From assembly GCA_022820645.1 (NCBI GenBank), contig JAJEFD010000002.1:186001-250000 (forward strand): a stretch of DNA of 64,000 bases, read 5' to 3'. This DNA comes from Dehalococcoidia bacterium (lineage in GTDB: Bacteria > Chloroflexota > Dehalococcoidia > Lucifugimonadales > Australimonadaceae). The notes beneath the pieces were generated by a model. The model worked only from the letters and a program-made list of their open reading frames with translations. It was not told where the DNA came from and did no database searches. Made by a program: the position numbers and the translations under genes. This document shows, in pieces, positions 17,155 through 25,194 of this stretch (the stretch's first letter is position 1; each line of letters opens with the position of its first letter).

Positions 17155-17913
17155 ATGCCCAACCGCATGGAAGGCAGAGTCGCCGTCATCACCGGCGCAG
17201 CGAGCGGCCAGGGACGCCTCGCCGCCCAGCTGTTCGACCGCGAGGGCACCGCGCTCGTGCTCGCCGACCTCGACGCCGAAGGCCTCGCGGAAACGGCGGC
17301 TTCGCTCACCGCTGCGGCCGCACCGCCCATAACCGTCGCCGGCGACCTCACCCGGGAGGACGCTAACGAGCGCCTTGCGCAGGCCGCGTTGGACGCCCAC
17401 GGGCGCATCGACGCGCTCTACAACGCCGCCGGTCTCGTGCGGTTCAGCCCGCTCCACGAAACGAGCCTCGAGGACTGGCGGTTCGTGCTCGACCATGAGT
17501 TGACGATGGTCTTCCTCACCTGCAAGCACGTCCTACCGTCCATGATGGAGGCGGGCAGGGGCTCCATCGTCAACGTCTCGTCCGTCTCCGGCTACTCGTC
17601 CGGCTCGAAGCGCCACCCCGCGCACGCGGCGGCGAAGGCGGCCATCGCCGGGCTCACGAAGCAGGTTGCGGTCGAGTACGGCCCGTATGGCATCCGCTGC
17701 AACGCCATCGCGCCCGGTTTCCTCGTCTACGCGGAGGGCCAGCGGCGCATCGCCGGTCAGAGCGGCTCAGGCCCGCCGAAGGAGGCAGTGCCGCTCGGCA
17801 GGCACGTCGCACCGGAGGACACCGCCCTCTGCGCCCTCTACCTCGCCTCCGACGAGTCCGCGATGGTCAACGGCCAGACCATCGTCGTCGACGGCGGCCG
17901 TTCCATCACCTGA
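17155..17913 (+). CDS. SDR-family oxidoreductase with His in place of catalytic Tyr
   Basis: 252 aa Rossmann-fold short-chain dehydrogenase-like protein. The cofactor motif TGAASGQG (residues 13-20), LADLDAEGL (acidic residue suggesting NAD(H) preference), and YNAAG and NVSSVSGY blocks are present. The catalytic YxxxK reads HAAAK (His157, Lys161); the codon at 17623-17625 is CAC. The Lys and the preceding Ser are retained. The start is an ATG 8 bp after the MmgE/PrpD gene. Oxidoreductase activity is therefore uncertain; His might act as an alternative acid/base, or the protein may have a non-redox role. Confidence 0.9.
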   Translation: MPNRMEGRVAVITGAASGQGRLAAQLFDREGTALVLADLDAEGLAETAASLTAAAAPPITVAGDLTREDANERLAQAALDAHGRIDALYNAAGLVRFSPLHETSLEDWRFVLDHELTMVFLTCKHVLPSMMEAGRGSIVNVSSVSGYSSGSKRHPAHAAAKAAIAGLTKQVAVEYGPYGIRCNAIAPGFLVYAEGQRRIAGQSGSGPPKEAVPLGRHVAPEDTALCALYLASDESAMVNGQTIVVDGGRSIT

Positions 17914-17940
17914 CGCCCCGACGTGCTAACCTAACCCGCC

Positions 17941-19431
17941 ATGAGCACAACAAACGCAAACACCGCAGACATCATCGTCATCGGCGCCGGCAACGCAGCC
18001 CTCTGCGCCGCACTCGCCGCCCGGGAGGCTGGGAAGAGCGTCGTCGTCCTCGAGAAGGCCCCCGAGCCCATGCGCGGCGGCAACACCTACTTCACCGGCG
18101 GCGCCATCCGCTTCTCCTACAAGGGCATCGACGACGTCGTCCAGCTCGTGCCGGACCTCTCCGAAGCCGAGCTCGAGGTCATGGAGGTCGGCTCCTACAC
18201 CGAGGCGAAGTACTTCGAGGACCTCATGCGCGTCACCGAAGGACTCTCCGACCAGGAGATGGCCGATACGCTCGTGCGCCAGTCGTTCCCCACCATGAAG
18301 TGGATGTACGAGCAGGGCGTCCGCTTCGTGCCGTCGTGGACGCACCAGGCGTTCAAGGTGGAGGGCAAGTTCCGCTTCTGGGGCGGGCTCTGCCTGCAGG
18401 CCGTCGGAGGCGGGAAGGGCCTCTCCGACCAGCTCTTCGAGATCGCCATCGAGCGTGGAGTCGATGTCCGCTACGACCACACCGCGATGCGCCTGGAGCA
18501 GGACGATGCCGGCCGCGTGAACGGCGTCACCGTGCGCACGCCGGACGGACGGCAGACCCTCACCGGCGGCGCGGTCGTGCTCGCGTGCGGCGGCTTCGAG
18601 GCCAACCCGGAGATGCGCGCCCGCTACCTCGGCCCCGGCTGGGAGCTCGCCAAGGTGCGCGGCGTCCGCTACAACACCGGCGACGGCCACCGCATGGCGT
18701 TCGACGTCGGCGCGCAGGCGTTCGGCCACTACAGCGGCTGCCACGCCGTCGCTTGGGACCTCAACGCTCCTCCGTTCGGCAACCGCTCCATCACCGACCT
18801 CTACCAGAAGCACTCGTACCCGTTCGGCCTCATCGTCAACGTGGACGGCAAGCGTTTCGTGGACGAGGGGGCGGACTTCCGCAACTACACCTACGCCAAG
18901 TACGGCAAGCAGATCCTCTTCCAGCCGGAGCGCGCCGCCTTCCAGATCTTCGACCAGAAGACGCTTCACCTGCTGCGCGACGAGTACCGCATCCCCCAGG
19001 TCACGAAAGGCGAGGCCGACACCATCGAGGGGCTCGCCGACCAGCTCGGCATCGACCCAGAGGGGCTCGCGCAGACCGTCGCCGAGTACAACGCCGCATG
19101 CCGCCCCGGCGACTACAACCCCACGGTGCTGGATGGCGTCCATACGGAAAACGTCGAGCCGCCCAAGACCAATTGGGCGCTCCCGCTGGACACCCCGCCG
19201 TACGAGGGCTACGCCGTCACCTGCGGCATCACGTTCACCTTCGGCGGCCTCCGCATCGACCGCCGCGCGCAGGTGATGGACACCACCGACAACCCCATCC
19301 CCGGCCTCTACGCCGCGGGCGAGATCGTCGGCGGACTCTTCTACCACAACTACGCCGGCGGCGCGGGCCTCATGCAGGGCTCCGTCTTCGGGAGGATCGC
19401 CGGCGCCTCCGCCGCCGAGGACGCAGGGTAG
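17941..19431 (+). CDS. FAD-dependent tricarballylate dehydrogenase-like flavoprotein
   Basis: 496 aa flavoprotein of the fumarate reductase/succinate dehydrogenase superfamily, closest in layout to TcuA (tricarballylate dehydrogenase, producing cis-aconitate) and ketosteroid dehydrogenase-like proteins. FAD motif DIIVIGAGNAALCAALAARE at the N-terminus, VVVLEKAPEPMRGGNTYFTG, VVLACGGFEANPEMRARYLG, and C-terminal FGGLRIDRRAQVMD, GLYAAGEIVGGLFYHNY and GGAGLMQGSVFGRIAG. It follows the SDR by 27 bp. If it makes cis-aconitate, the MmgE/PrpD protein could act on that product. No tcuB gene is adjacent. Confidence 0.88.
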   Translation: MSTTNANTADIIVIGAGNAALCAALAAREAGKSVVVLEKAPEPMRGGNTYFTGGAIRFSYKGIDDVVQLVPDLSEAELEVMEVGSYTEAKYFEDLMRVTEGLSDQEMADTLVRQSFPTMKWMYEQGVRFVPSWTHQAFKVEGKFRFWGGLCLQAVGGGKGLSDQLFEIAIERGVDVRYDHTAMRLEQDDAGRVNGVTVRTPDGRQTLTGGAVVLACGGFEANPEMRARYLGPGWELAKVRGVRYNTGDGHRMAFDVGAQAFGHYSGCHAVAWDLNAPPFGNRSITDLYQKHSYPFGLIVNVDGKRFVDEGADFRNYTYAKYGKQILFQPERAAFQIFDQKTLHLLRDEYRIPQVTKGEADTIEGLADQLGIDPEGLAQTVAEYNAACRPGDYNPTVLDGVHTENVEPPKTNWALPLDTPPYEGYAVTCGITFTFGGLRIDRRAQVMDTTDNPIPGLYAAGEIVGGLFYHNYAGGAGLMQGSVFGRIAGASAAEDAG

Positions 19432-19460
19432 GTCCCAAGCCCGTCGTTCCTGCCTTTATC

Positions 19461-19486
19461 CGTCATTCCCGCGAAGGCGGGAACCC
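19461..19486. repeat. REP-like palindrome GTCATTCCCGCG...CGGGAA
   Basis: GTCATTCCCGCGAAGGCGGG followed by AACCC forms a hairpin with a 7-bp stem TTCCCGC/GCGGGAA and GAAG loop. A diverged copy (GTCATTCCTGCGGAGGCAGG) occurs at 25307. This is a widespread REP-type sequence and probably ends transcription of the upstream operon. Confidence 0.7.
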
Positions 19487-19533
19487 AGCGTGCTCACCAG
19501 GGCACACAGCCTGCGCTCGCAACGCCGCCTCGT

Positions 19534-19562
19534 TTGACACCCCCCATAGCGGCGGGTATGTT
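19534..19562 (+). promoter_or_regulatory. near-consensus sigma70 promoter
   Basis: TTGACA (19534-19539), a 17-bp spacer and TATGTT (19557-19562), 38 bp before the next ATG. One of the best promoter matches in the window. Confidence 0.7.
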
Positions 19563-19599
19563 CGCCATGCGGAACACATAACTGGAGGAGGGCGACTCT

Positions 19600-20616
19600 A
19601 TGGCAGGCAAGGTGCAACTCAGCTTCATATCGGCACGGAACGAGCGCATCGCCAAGCTGCTGGACGGCGAGGTCGAGGTGGAAGGCGTTGATCTCGTCTG
19701 GACGAACTCCGACCCCTCGGAGACCTTCTGGCGCCAGCTCAAGTTCGAGGAGTTCGAGGTCTGCGAGATGTCCTTCTCCTCGCTCCTCATCGCCAAGGCG
19801 CGCGGCAGCGACATGGTCGCCATCCCCGTCTTCCCCTCCCGGCGCTTCATGCACGCGCTCCTCTCCGTCAACGTCGACTCCGGCGTCGAGAAGCCGAACG
19901 ACCTCTACGGCAAGCGCATCGGCGTCGGCGAGTACCAGCAGACTGCGTCCCTCTGGACGCGCGGCGTCCTCCAGCACGACTTCGGCGTCGACCAGTTCAG
20001 CGTCGACTGGTGGATGGAGCGCTCGGAGGAGCTGAGCCACGGCGGCGCGACCGGCTTCAAGCCCATGGACGGCATCAAGTTCAACCGCATCCCCGAGGAC
20101 AAGAGCCTCGCCACGATGCTCGTCCGCGGCGAACTAGACGCCGCCCCCATCGGCCGCGCCTTCTCCAACGAGAAGAACGTCATCGACCGCTCGACCACCA
20201 TCCGCCCCAAACCCGAGGAGTTCGCGAAGGTCAAGCCGCTGTTCCCCGACTTCATCGGCGAGGGCAAGCGCTTCTTCGACACCCACGGCTACATCCCCGC
20301 CAACCACTGTTACGCCATCCGCGGCGACATCCACGAGAAGTACCCCTGGGTCGCCTTCAACCTCTACGCCGCCTTCGTCCGGGCGAAGGAGGAGTGGTAC
20401 GCGGAGCTGTCCAGCCACGTCCCCAGCGACCTCATCTTCGGCTCGCAGTACATGGCGCAGACCCGCTCCATCTTCGGCTCGGACCCCTTCACCTACGGCC
20501 TGAAGGACAACCAGAAGATGATCGACACCATGATCGGCTTCTCCCACGAGCAGGGCTTCATCCCCCGCAAGCCGGACATGGAGGAACTCTTCGCCCCGCC
20601 CATGCTCGACCTGTAG
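19600..20616 (+). CDS. 4,5-dihydroxyphthalate decarboxylase-like, periplasmic-binding-fold protein
   Basis: 338 aa protein with a type II periplasmic-binding-protein fold but no signal peptide, matching the family annotated as 4,5-dihydroxyphthalate decarboxylase. Opening KVQLSFISARNERIAKLLDG, EVEGVDLVWTNSDPSETFWR and EFEVCEMSFSSLLIAKARG follow that family closely, as does the central GKRIGVGEYQQTASLWTRG. The ATG follows GGAGGAGGG. Most members in non-phthalate degraders are uncharacterised, so the decarboxylase name should be held loosely. A Rieske oxygenase occurs 40 kb away but is not linked. Confidence 0.75.
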   Translation: MAGKVQLSFISARNERIAKLLDGEVEVEGVDLVWTNSDPSETFWRQLKFEEFEVCEMSFSSLLIAKARGSDMVAIPVFPSRRFMHALLSVNVDSGVEKPNDLYGKRIGVGEYQQTASLWTRGVLQHDFGVDQFSVDWWMERSEELSHGGATGFKPMDGIKFNRIPEDKSLATMLVRGELDAAPIGRAFSNEKNVIDRSTTIRPKPEEFAKVKPLFPDFIGEGKRFFDTHGYIPANHCYAIRGDIHEKYPWVAFNLYAAFVRAKEEWYAELSSHVPSDLIFGSQYMAQTRSIFGSDPFTYGLKDNQKMIDTMIGFSHEQGFIPRKPDMEELFAPPMLDL

Positions 20617-20624
20617 GTTACGTC

Positions 20625-20775
20625 CCCCTCCCTCGAGGGGAGAGGCAACGCGCTTCAGCACGCGGTGAGGGTGAACGGCGGGGCTTGGGTGGGTGTCTGG
20701 TGTAGGGGCGCCCCTTGTGGGTGCCCTTGTATGCCCCCTCTCCCCCTGGGAGAGGGTTGGGGTGAGGGTTGCCGG
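20625..20775. repeat. palindromic intergenic repeat cluster, copy 3
   Basis: Carries the modules CCCTCGAGGGG, GTGTAGGGGCGCCCCTTG followed by TGGGTGCCC, and CCCCTCTCCCCCTGGGAGAG followed by GGTTGGGGTGAGGG. These are shared with the gaps at 13.4, 25.2, 53.5 and 58.6 kb. Confidence 0.75.
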
Positions 20776-20776
20776 T

Positions 20777-20805
20777 TGACCGTACGCGGCCTCCTCCTTA
20801 GCATC
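20777..20805 (+). promoter_or_regulatory. probable promoter of pncB
   Basis: TTGACC, a 17-bp spacer and TAGCAT end a few bases before the ATG at 20811. If the start point is correct the 5' leader would be nearly absent, so either the transcript is essentially leaderless or the -10 assignment is wrong. Confidence 0.4.
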
Positions 20806-20810
20806 GTTGT

Positions 20811-22178
20811 ATGGCCAAGCCTCAACCGAGCCGCGCGCTCTTCGCTGACCTCTACGAACTGACGATGGCGCAGGCGTACTGGCAGCACGGCCACAACGCC
20901 CCGGCCACCTTCAGCCTCGCCTTCCGCAACCTCCCGCCGGACCGCGGCTACGCCGTCTTCGCCGGGTTGGAGGACGCCCTCGATCATCTGGAGACGCTCC
21001 GCTTCACCGGTGCCGACGTCGCCTACCTGCGCTCCCTCGGCCTGTTCGATACCGCCTTCCTCGACTGGCTGCCGTCGCTGCGCTTCACCGGCGGCGTGCG
21101 AGCTATGGCCGAGGGAGACCTCGTCTTCGCCGAGGAGCCCGTCGTCGAGGTCACGGCGCCCGTCATCGAGTCGCAACTCGTCGAGACCGCGGTGATGAAC
21201 GCCATCGGCCTCCAGACGATGCTCGCCACGAAGGCCGCGCGCGTCGTGTACGCGGCGCAGGGCAGGGCGGTCGTCGAGTTCGCGGCGCGCCGCACCCAGG
21301 GCGATGAAGCCGCCGACCGGCTCGCCCGCGTCAGCTACCTCGTGGGGTTTGGCGGCACGAGCAACGTCCTCGCCGCCGCACGCTACGGCATCCCGCCCGT
21401 CGGCACGATGGCCCACTCGTTCATCTCCAGCTTTCCCACCGAGGCCGAGGCCTTCGACATCTACGCCGACTCCTTCCCGGATACCAGCACGCTGCTCGTC
21501 GACACCTACGACACCGTCGAGGGCGTCCGCCGCGCCGCGGAGACAGGCAAACGCCTCCGCGATGCCGGCCACGCCCTGCGCGCCATCCGGCTCGACAGCG
21601 GCGATCTCCTCGCGCTCTCCATCGCGAGCCGCAGGGTCCTCGATGAAGCCGGCCTGACGGACGTACGCGTCCTCGCCAGCGGTGGCCTCGACGAGTTCGA
21701 CATAGAAGCGCTGTTGGCAGCCGGAGCGCCGATCGACGGCTTTGGCATCGGCACCAAGCTCGGCGTCTCCGCCGACGCCCCGTGGATGGACTGGGCCTAC
21801 AAGCTCAGCGAGTACGACGGTGCGCCCGTGCTCAAGCTCAGCGAGGGCAAGGCGTCGCTCGCCGGGCGTAAGCAGGTCTATCGCAAAACTGATGGAGACG
21901 GGATGTACGCAGCCGACACGCTCGCGCTCGAGGACGAGCAACTGCCGGAGGGAGACGGCGCGCCCCTGTTGACCTCCGTCATGCGCGGCGGACAGCGCAC
22001 CGGCCCAACGCCGACGCTCCCTGAACTCCGCGAGCGTTTCGCCGCCAACTTCGCGCGCCTGCCGGACCGCTACAAGACGCTGCGCTCACCCGACGTCTAC
22101 CCCGTACACCACACCTGGGCGCTGGAGGAGACGCAGTGGCGCGCCACCCAGAACACCCTCGCTCGCCAGCAACGCTGA
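20811..22178 (+). CDS. pncB: nicotinate phosphoribosyltransferase
   Basis: 455 aa enzyme converting nicotinate plus PRPP to nicotinate mononucleotide in the Preiss-Handler NAD salvage route. Family signatures: ALFADLYELTMAQAYWQHG, FSLAFRNLPPDRGYAVFAGL, FAARRTQGDEAADRLARVSY, IPPVGTMAHSFI (phosphorylatable His region) and AIRLDSGDLLALS, then FGIGTKLGVSADAPWMDWAY. It is convergent with pncA, with stops 5 bp apart. The combination nicotinamidase plus PncB gives a complete nicotinamide-to-NaMN path. Confidence 0.95.
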   Translation: MAKPQPSRALFADLYELTMAQAYWQHGHNAPATFSLAFRNLPPDRGYAVFAGLEDALDHLETLRFTGADVAYLRSLGLFDTAFLDWLPSLRFTGGVRAMAEGDLVFAEEPVVEVTAPVIESQLVETAVMNAIGLQTMLATKAARVVYAAQGRAVVEFAARRTQGDEAADRLARVSYLVGFGGTSNVLAAARYGIPPVGTMAHSFISSFPTEAEAFDIYADSFPDTSTLLVDTYDTVEGVRRAAETGKRLRDAGHALRAIRLDSGDLLALSIASRRVLDEAGLTDVRVLASGGLDEFDIEALLAAGAPIDGFGIGTKLGVSADAPWMDWAYKLSEYDGAPVLKLSEGKASLAGRKQVYRKTDGDGMYAADTLALEDEQLPEGDGAPLLTSVMRGGQRTGPTPTLPELRERFAANFARLPDRYKTLRSPDVYPVHHTWALEETQWRATQNTLARQQR

Positions 22179-22183
22179 CCCCG

Positions 22184-22768
22184 CTACTCCTCCGCTAGCG
22201 CCTCTTCCGTCGTCGTGAGCACTGCGCCGTTCAGCTCCATCAGGTGCAGCGCGCGGTCGCCGTCGCCGGGCTCGACGTTCACCGCCGCGACCGCGTCCGT
22301 CAGCACGTACGTCTCGTAGCCGTTGGCGACTGCGTCCACCACCGTGTTCACCACGCAGTAGTCCGTCGCCAGCCCGCCCACGTACACCCGGTTGATGCCG
22401 CCCGCCTTCAGTTGCGCGTCGAGGTCGGAATCGATGAAGCCGGAGTAGGCGTCCTTGTCCAGGCTCGCGCCCTTCTTGATCACCCGCGTCCCCTCCGGAA
22501 GCCCCAGCTCCGCGTGGAATTCCGCGCCGTGCGAGTCCTGCACGCAGTGGTCAGGCCACTGTCCGCCCTGCGCCGCGAACGACAGGTGCCCCGCCGGATG
22601 CCAGTCCTGCGTCGCGAACACCTTGCCGCCGCGCTCCGCAAACGTCCTGGCCGTTGCGCCCATCTTCCGCGCCACGGCGTCGCCGCCGGTTACGCCCAGC
22701 GAGCCGCCGGGACAGAAGTCATTCTGCACGTCAACGACGATCAGCGCGTCCAGGTTCGTGATCCGCAT
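22184..22768 (-). CDS. pncA: nicotinamidase
   Basis: 194 aa cysteine hydrolase of the isochorismatase-like fold deamidating nicotinamide to nicotinate. Catalytic Asp in ALIVVDVQNDFCPGGSL, Lys in RVIKKGASLDKDAYSGF, Cys in VGGLATDYCVVNTVVDA; metal-binding segment TQDWHPAGHLSF. The start is the ATG with GGAGG upstream; an earlier in-frame start would add an unconserved leader. It faces pncB tail to tail, so the two NAD salvage genes are separately transcribed though adjacent. Confidence 0.94.
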   Translation of the reverse strand: MRITNLDALIVVDVQNDFCPGGSLGVTGGDAVARKMGATARTFAERGGKVFATQDWHPAGHLSFAAQGGQWPDHCVQDSHGAEFHAELGLPEGTRVIKKGASLDKDAYSGFIDSDLDAQLKAGGINRVYVGGLATDYCVVNTVVDAVANGYETYVLTDAVAAVNVEPGDGDRALHLMELNGAVLTTTEEALAEE

Positions 22769-22850
22769 GGCGCATCCCTCCTCACAGGCGACTCCCTCTA
22801 TGGTACCCCCGTTCACGCCTTGCCGGAGACCTTGCATAACCTCGCGATGT

Positions 22851-22920
22851 GTCTGATCCCTTCCCCCTCGATGGGGGAAGGTTAGGATGGGGGTGAACCT
22901 GGGCGGGGCAGGGCGGCGCC
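22851..22920. repeat. palindromic intergenic repeat, copy 4 (short)
   Basis: CCCTTCCCCCTCGATGGGGG followed by AAGGTTAGGATGGGGGTG is a diverged member of the CCCCTCTCC...GGAGAGGG family, placed between the divergent pncA and dapF genes. A -10-like TATGCTAAACTGAC (about 22921) lies just beyond it and may start the dapF transcript. Confidence 0.6.
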
Positions 22921-22949
22921 TATGCTAAACTGACCTCTGAGGCACGGTT

Positions 22950-23852
22950 ATGCACTTCACCAAACTCCAGGGCGCGGGCAACGACTACATCTACGTCGAC
23001 GGCCTGAACGAGCAACGCGACTGGCCGGAGGTCGCTCGGCGCATATCCGACCGCCACTTCGGCGTCGGCGCGGACGGTCTCATCGTCGTCGCTCCCTCGG
23101 AGCGCGCCCCGGTCCGGATGCGGATGTACAACGTGGACGGCTCCGAGGGCGAGATGTGCGGCAACGGCATCCGCTGCTTCGCCAAGTTCGTCCTGGAGCG
23201 CGGCATGGTGCCCGCCAACGGCAGCACCCTCGACGTGGAGACCGGCGCGGGCGTCCTGAACATCGCCCCGCACTGGAGCGGCGGCCGCGTCGTCGGCGCG
23301 CGCGTCAACATGGGCGAGCCCATCCTCCGTGCCGCGGACGTCCCGGTCGACGTCTCGAAGATGGGCCCCAGCGACTACTCCGCGCTCGACGTCGGTCTCG
23401 TCGAGTCCCTCGGCCTGCGCCCGGACGACCTCGTGTTCGACGCGCCAGTGGAAGTGAACGGCGTCACATTCGTACTCACTGCCGTCTCGATGGGCAACCC
23501 GCACGTTACGGCCTTCATCGACGAGCCGGTGAACGACGTCGAACTCGACAGGCTCGGGCCGCGCATGGAGCACCACGAGGCGTACCCGCGCCGGATCAAC
23601 TTCCACCTCGTGAACTACGTAGCCCGGGACCACCTCATCTCCCGGACGTGGGAGCGCGGCTCCGGCCTGACGCTCGCCTGCGGGACGGGCGTCAGCTCCA
23701 TTGTCGTCGCGGCGCGCCTGCACGGCCTCGTTGACGACGAGGTGCGCGTCGAGGTGCCCGGCGGCGAGCTCACCATCACCTGGCCCGGGCACGGCCCCGT
23801 CTTCATGGACGGCGACGCCGTCGAGGTCTTCTCCGGCGACTTCCCGGACTGA
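22950..23852 (+). CDS. dapF: diaminopimelate epimerase
   Basis: 300 aa PLP-independent racemase interconverting LL- and meso-diaminopimelate in lysine and peptidoglycan precursor synthesis. N-terminal FTKLQGAGNDYIYVDG, the first catalytic Cys in EGEMCGNGIRCFAKFV and the second in LTLACGTGVSSIVVAA are all intact. Length is slightly above the usual 275 aa because of internal insertions near residues 100-140. The last base of its stop is the first base of the next ATG (TGATG), so the downstream Nmad3 gene is translationally coupled to it. dapL lies 1.9 kb downstream. Confidence 0.95.
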   Translation: MHFTKLQGAGNDYIYVDGLNEQRDWPEVARRISDRHFGVGADGLIVVAPSERAPVRMRMYNVDGSEGEMCGNGIRCFAKFVLERGMVPANGSTLDVETGAGVLNIAPHWSGGRVVGARVNMGEPILRAADVPVDVSKMGPSDYSALDVGLVESLGLRPDDLVFDAPVEVNGVTFVLTAVSMGNPHVTAFIDEPVNDVELDRLGPRMEHHEAYPRRINFHLVNYVARDHLISRTWERGSGLTLACGTGVSSIVVAARLHGLVDDEVRVEVPGGELTITWPGHGPVFMDGDAVEVFSGDFPD

Positions 23853-24637
23853 TGCGCATCTACCTCGCCAATGTCGGCGCGAACACGAGCGCGGAGCACA
23901 GCGGGCTGATCAGCCCGCTCTTCGACGACGGCACGTTCGAGTTCCTGCCCATCCCCGAGGGCGACCGTAACCTCGACAGGTATGCGAACACCGTCCACTA
24001 TCGAGACCTGCGCTCACGCTCCGAACCCAACCGCGACCTGCTCCGCTACGTACCGGAACGCCTCTGGAACGCTGCCTGCCACAACGATCCCGAGTTCGAG
24101 ACGCTCACCTACGGCGATACCGGCAAGGGCCGCGCCGCGAACCTCAACCATATGAAGATCGGCGACGTGTTGCTGTTCCTGGCGAGGTTGGTTCCCCGAG
24201 CAGCCGGCAAGGAATCCGGCTTCTACCTTGTCGGTGGGATAAGCGTGGACTCCGTAGCGGGAAACGTGACCCAGCCCTTGACAGGGCAGGCCGCCCAGCG
24301 GTTCGCCAGGAACGCCCACGTCATCCGTGCGCGGTGTACGGGCATCTGGGACGGCTTCTGGGTGTTTGGCGGATCGAGCCGCTCGCGCAGGTTCGAGCGC
24401 GCAGTGCCAGTCACGAGGGAGATATGCGAGCAGGCGTTCAAGGACAAGGACGGCAAGCCGTGGAATTGGAGCCGCCAGACGGAGACTGCCACCATCGGCT
24501 CGTACACCCGCACCTGCCGCTGTATGCTGGACACGAGCAACCCCGAACAGGCCATGCGTACGGAAAAGCTGCGGGTGTGGATAGCACGCCACACCGGTGA
24601 TGCGGGTGCTGAATTATTGGAGGAGGTGACCGAGTGA
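23852..24637 (+). CDS. Nmad3-like (nucleotide modification associated domain 3) protein
   Basis: 261 aa. The opening MRIYLANVGANTSAEHSG, then SPLFDDGTFEFLPIPEGDR and YANTVHYRDL, resembles the Nmad3 family, defined by comparative genomics as a component of systems that produce or process hypermodified nucleotides. Other blocks: NHMKIGDVLLFLARLVP and FYLVGGISVD (a PUA/ASCH-like strand pattern), and WNWSRQTETATIGSYTRTCR near the C-terminus. It overlaps dapF by one base and the next gene by four (GTGA). The biochemical role is unproven for the family. The identification rests on remembered family sequence patterns, not on a search. Confidence 0.68.
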   Translation: MRIYLANVGANTSAEHSGLISPLFDDGTFEFLPIPEGDRNLDRYANTVHYRDLRSRSEPNRDLLRYVPERLWNAACHNDPEFETLTYGDTGKGRAANLNHMKIGDVLLFLARLVPRAAGKESGFYLVGGISVDSVAGNVTQPLTGQAAQRFARNAHVIRARCTGIWDGFWVFGGSSRSRRFERAVPVTREICEQAFKDKDGKPWNWSRQTETATIGSYTRTCRCMLDTSNPEQAMRTEKLRVWIARHTGDAGAELLEEVTE

Positions 24638-25182
24638 CGCTCTATGCTTACATCATGACGCACGATACCGGGGGATCTCCCAATCCAGATGATGACACCT
24701 GCACGCTGGCCTACTGTATGGCAATGACGCGCAGTGTCGCGAGAAGGGACGACTACGTGGTGGGACTTGCCGGTCAGGATTTTGGAGAGTCGCGATGGAA
24801 CATCATCTACGCCATGCAAGTCTCCAAACACCTGTTGCCTGATGAGTACTGCGAAATGTTCTCTGGCAGGACACCGGAAGACGAAGAGGAACAGGCCACC
24901 TTAAGGTTCGGCGCTCTCGTCAGCAAGGATTTTGTGTATTGGGGTAGCAGGGCCAAGCCGATACCGCCCTCCCTCAACTTCCTCGTAGAGGCGTTCTACA
25001 ACAGCAACGGCACGTTGTGCCCTAGGGGACATAAGAAGAACTTTAGCCCCGCGCAAGTGCAGACGTTCGTCAGATGGTTCAACCAGCAGCAGAAGGGCAA
25101 GCAGGGCGAGCCCTTCGGTGCGATAGCGGATGAGGTCAAGCGGCCCCGCACTTCTCATCGCCGCCCGCACAGGAAGTGCTGA
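24634..25182 (+). CDS. Nmad2-like (nucleotide modification associated domain 2) protein
   Basis: 182 aa, GTG start overlapping the upstream TGA. The N-terminus LYAYIMTHDTGGSPNPDDDT and CTLAYCMAMTRSVARRDDYV followed by VGLAG correspond to the Nmad2 pattern (HDTGxxPNP, CTLAxCKPxIRRxAxxGD, VG). The later IIYAMQVSKHLLPDEYCEMF, VYWGSRAKPIPPSL and RGHKKNFSPAQVQTFVRWF also fit. The coding sequence is visibly less GC-rich than dapF, a hint of separate acquisition. The tail KRPRTSHRRPHRKC is basic. With the Nmad3 neighbour this makes a two-gene module of predicted nucleotide-modification function. Confidence 0.72.
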   Translation: MTLYAYIMTHDTGGSPNPDDDTCTLAYCMAMTRSVARRDDYVVGLAGQDFGESRWNIIYAMQVSKHLLPDEYCEMFSGRTPEDEEEQATLRFGALVSKDFVYWGSRAKPIPPSLNFLVEAFYNSNGTLCPRGHKKNFSPAQVQTFVRWFNQQQKGKQGEPFGAIADEVKRPRTSHRRPHRKC

Positions 25183-25194
25183 CGCTCACAGCCT

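Noticed and set aside
19600..20616. ABC transporter substrate-binding protein
   Set aside because: It has the fold but no signal peptide or lipobox, and the sequence pattern fits the dihydroxyphthalate decarboxylase-like family better.
23852..25182. Prophage or restriction-modification island around the Nmad genes
   Set aside because: No integrase, structural, methyltransferase or endonuclease genes flank the pair; both sides are lysine-synthesis genes.
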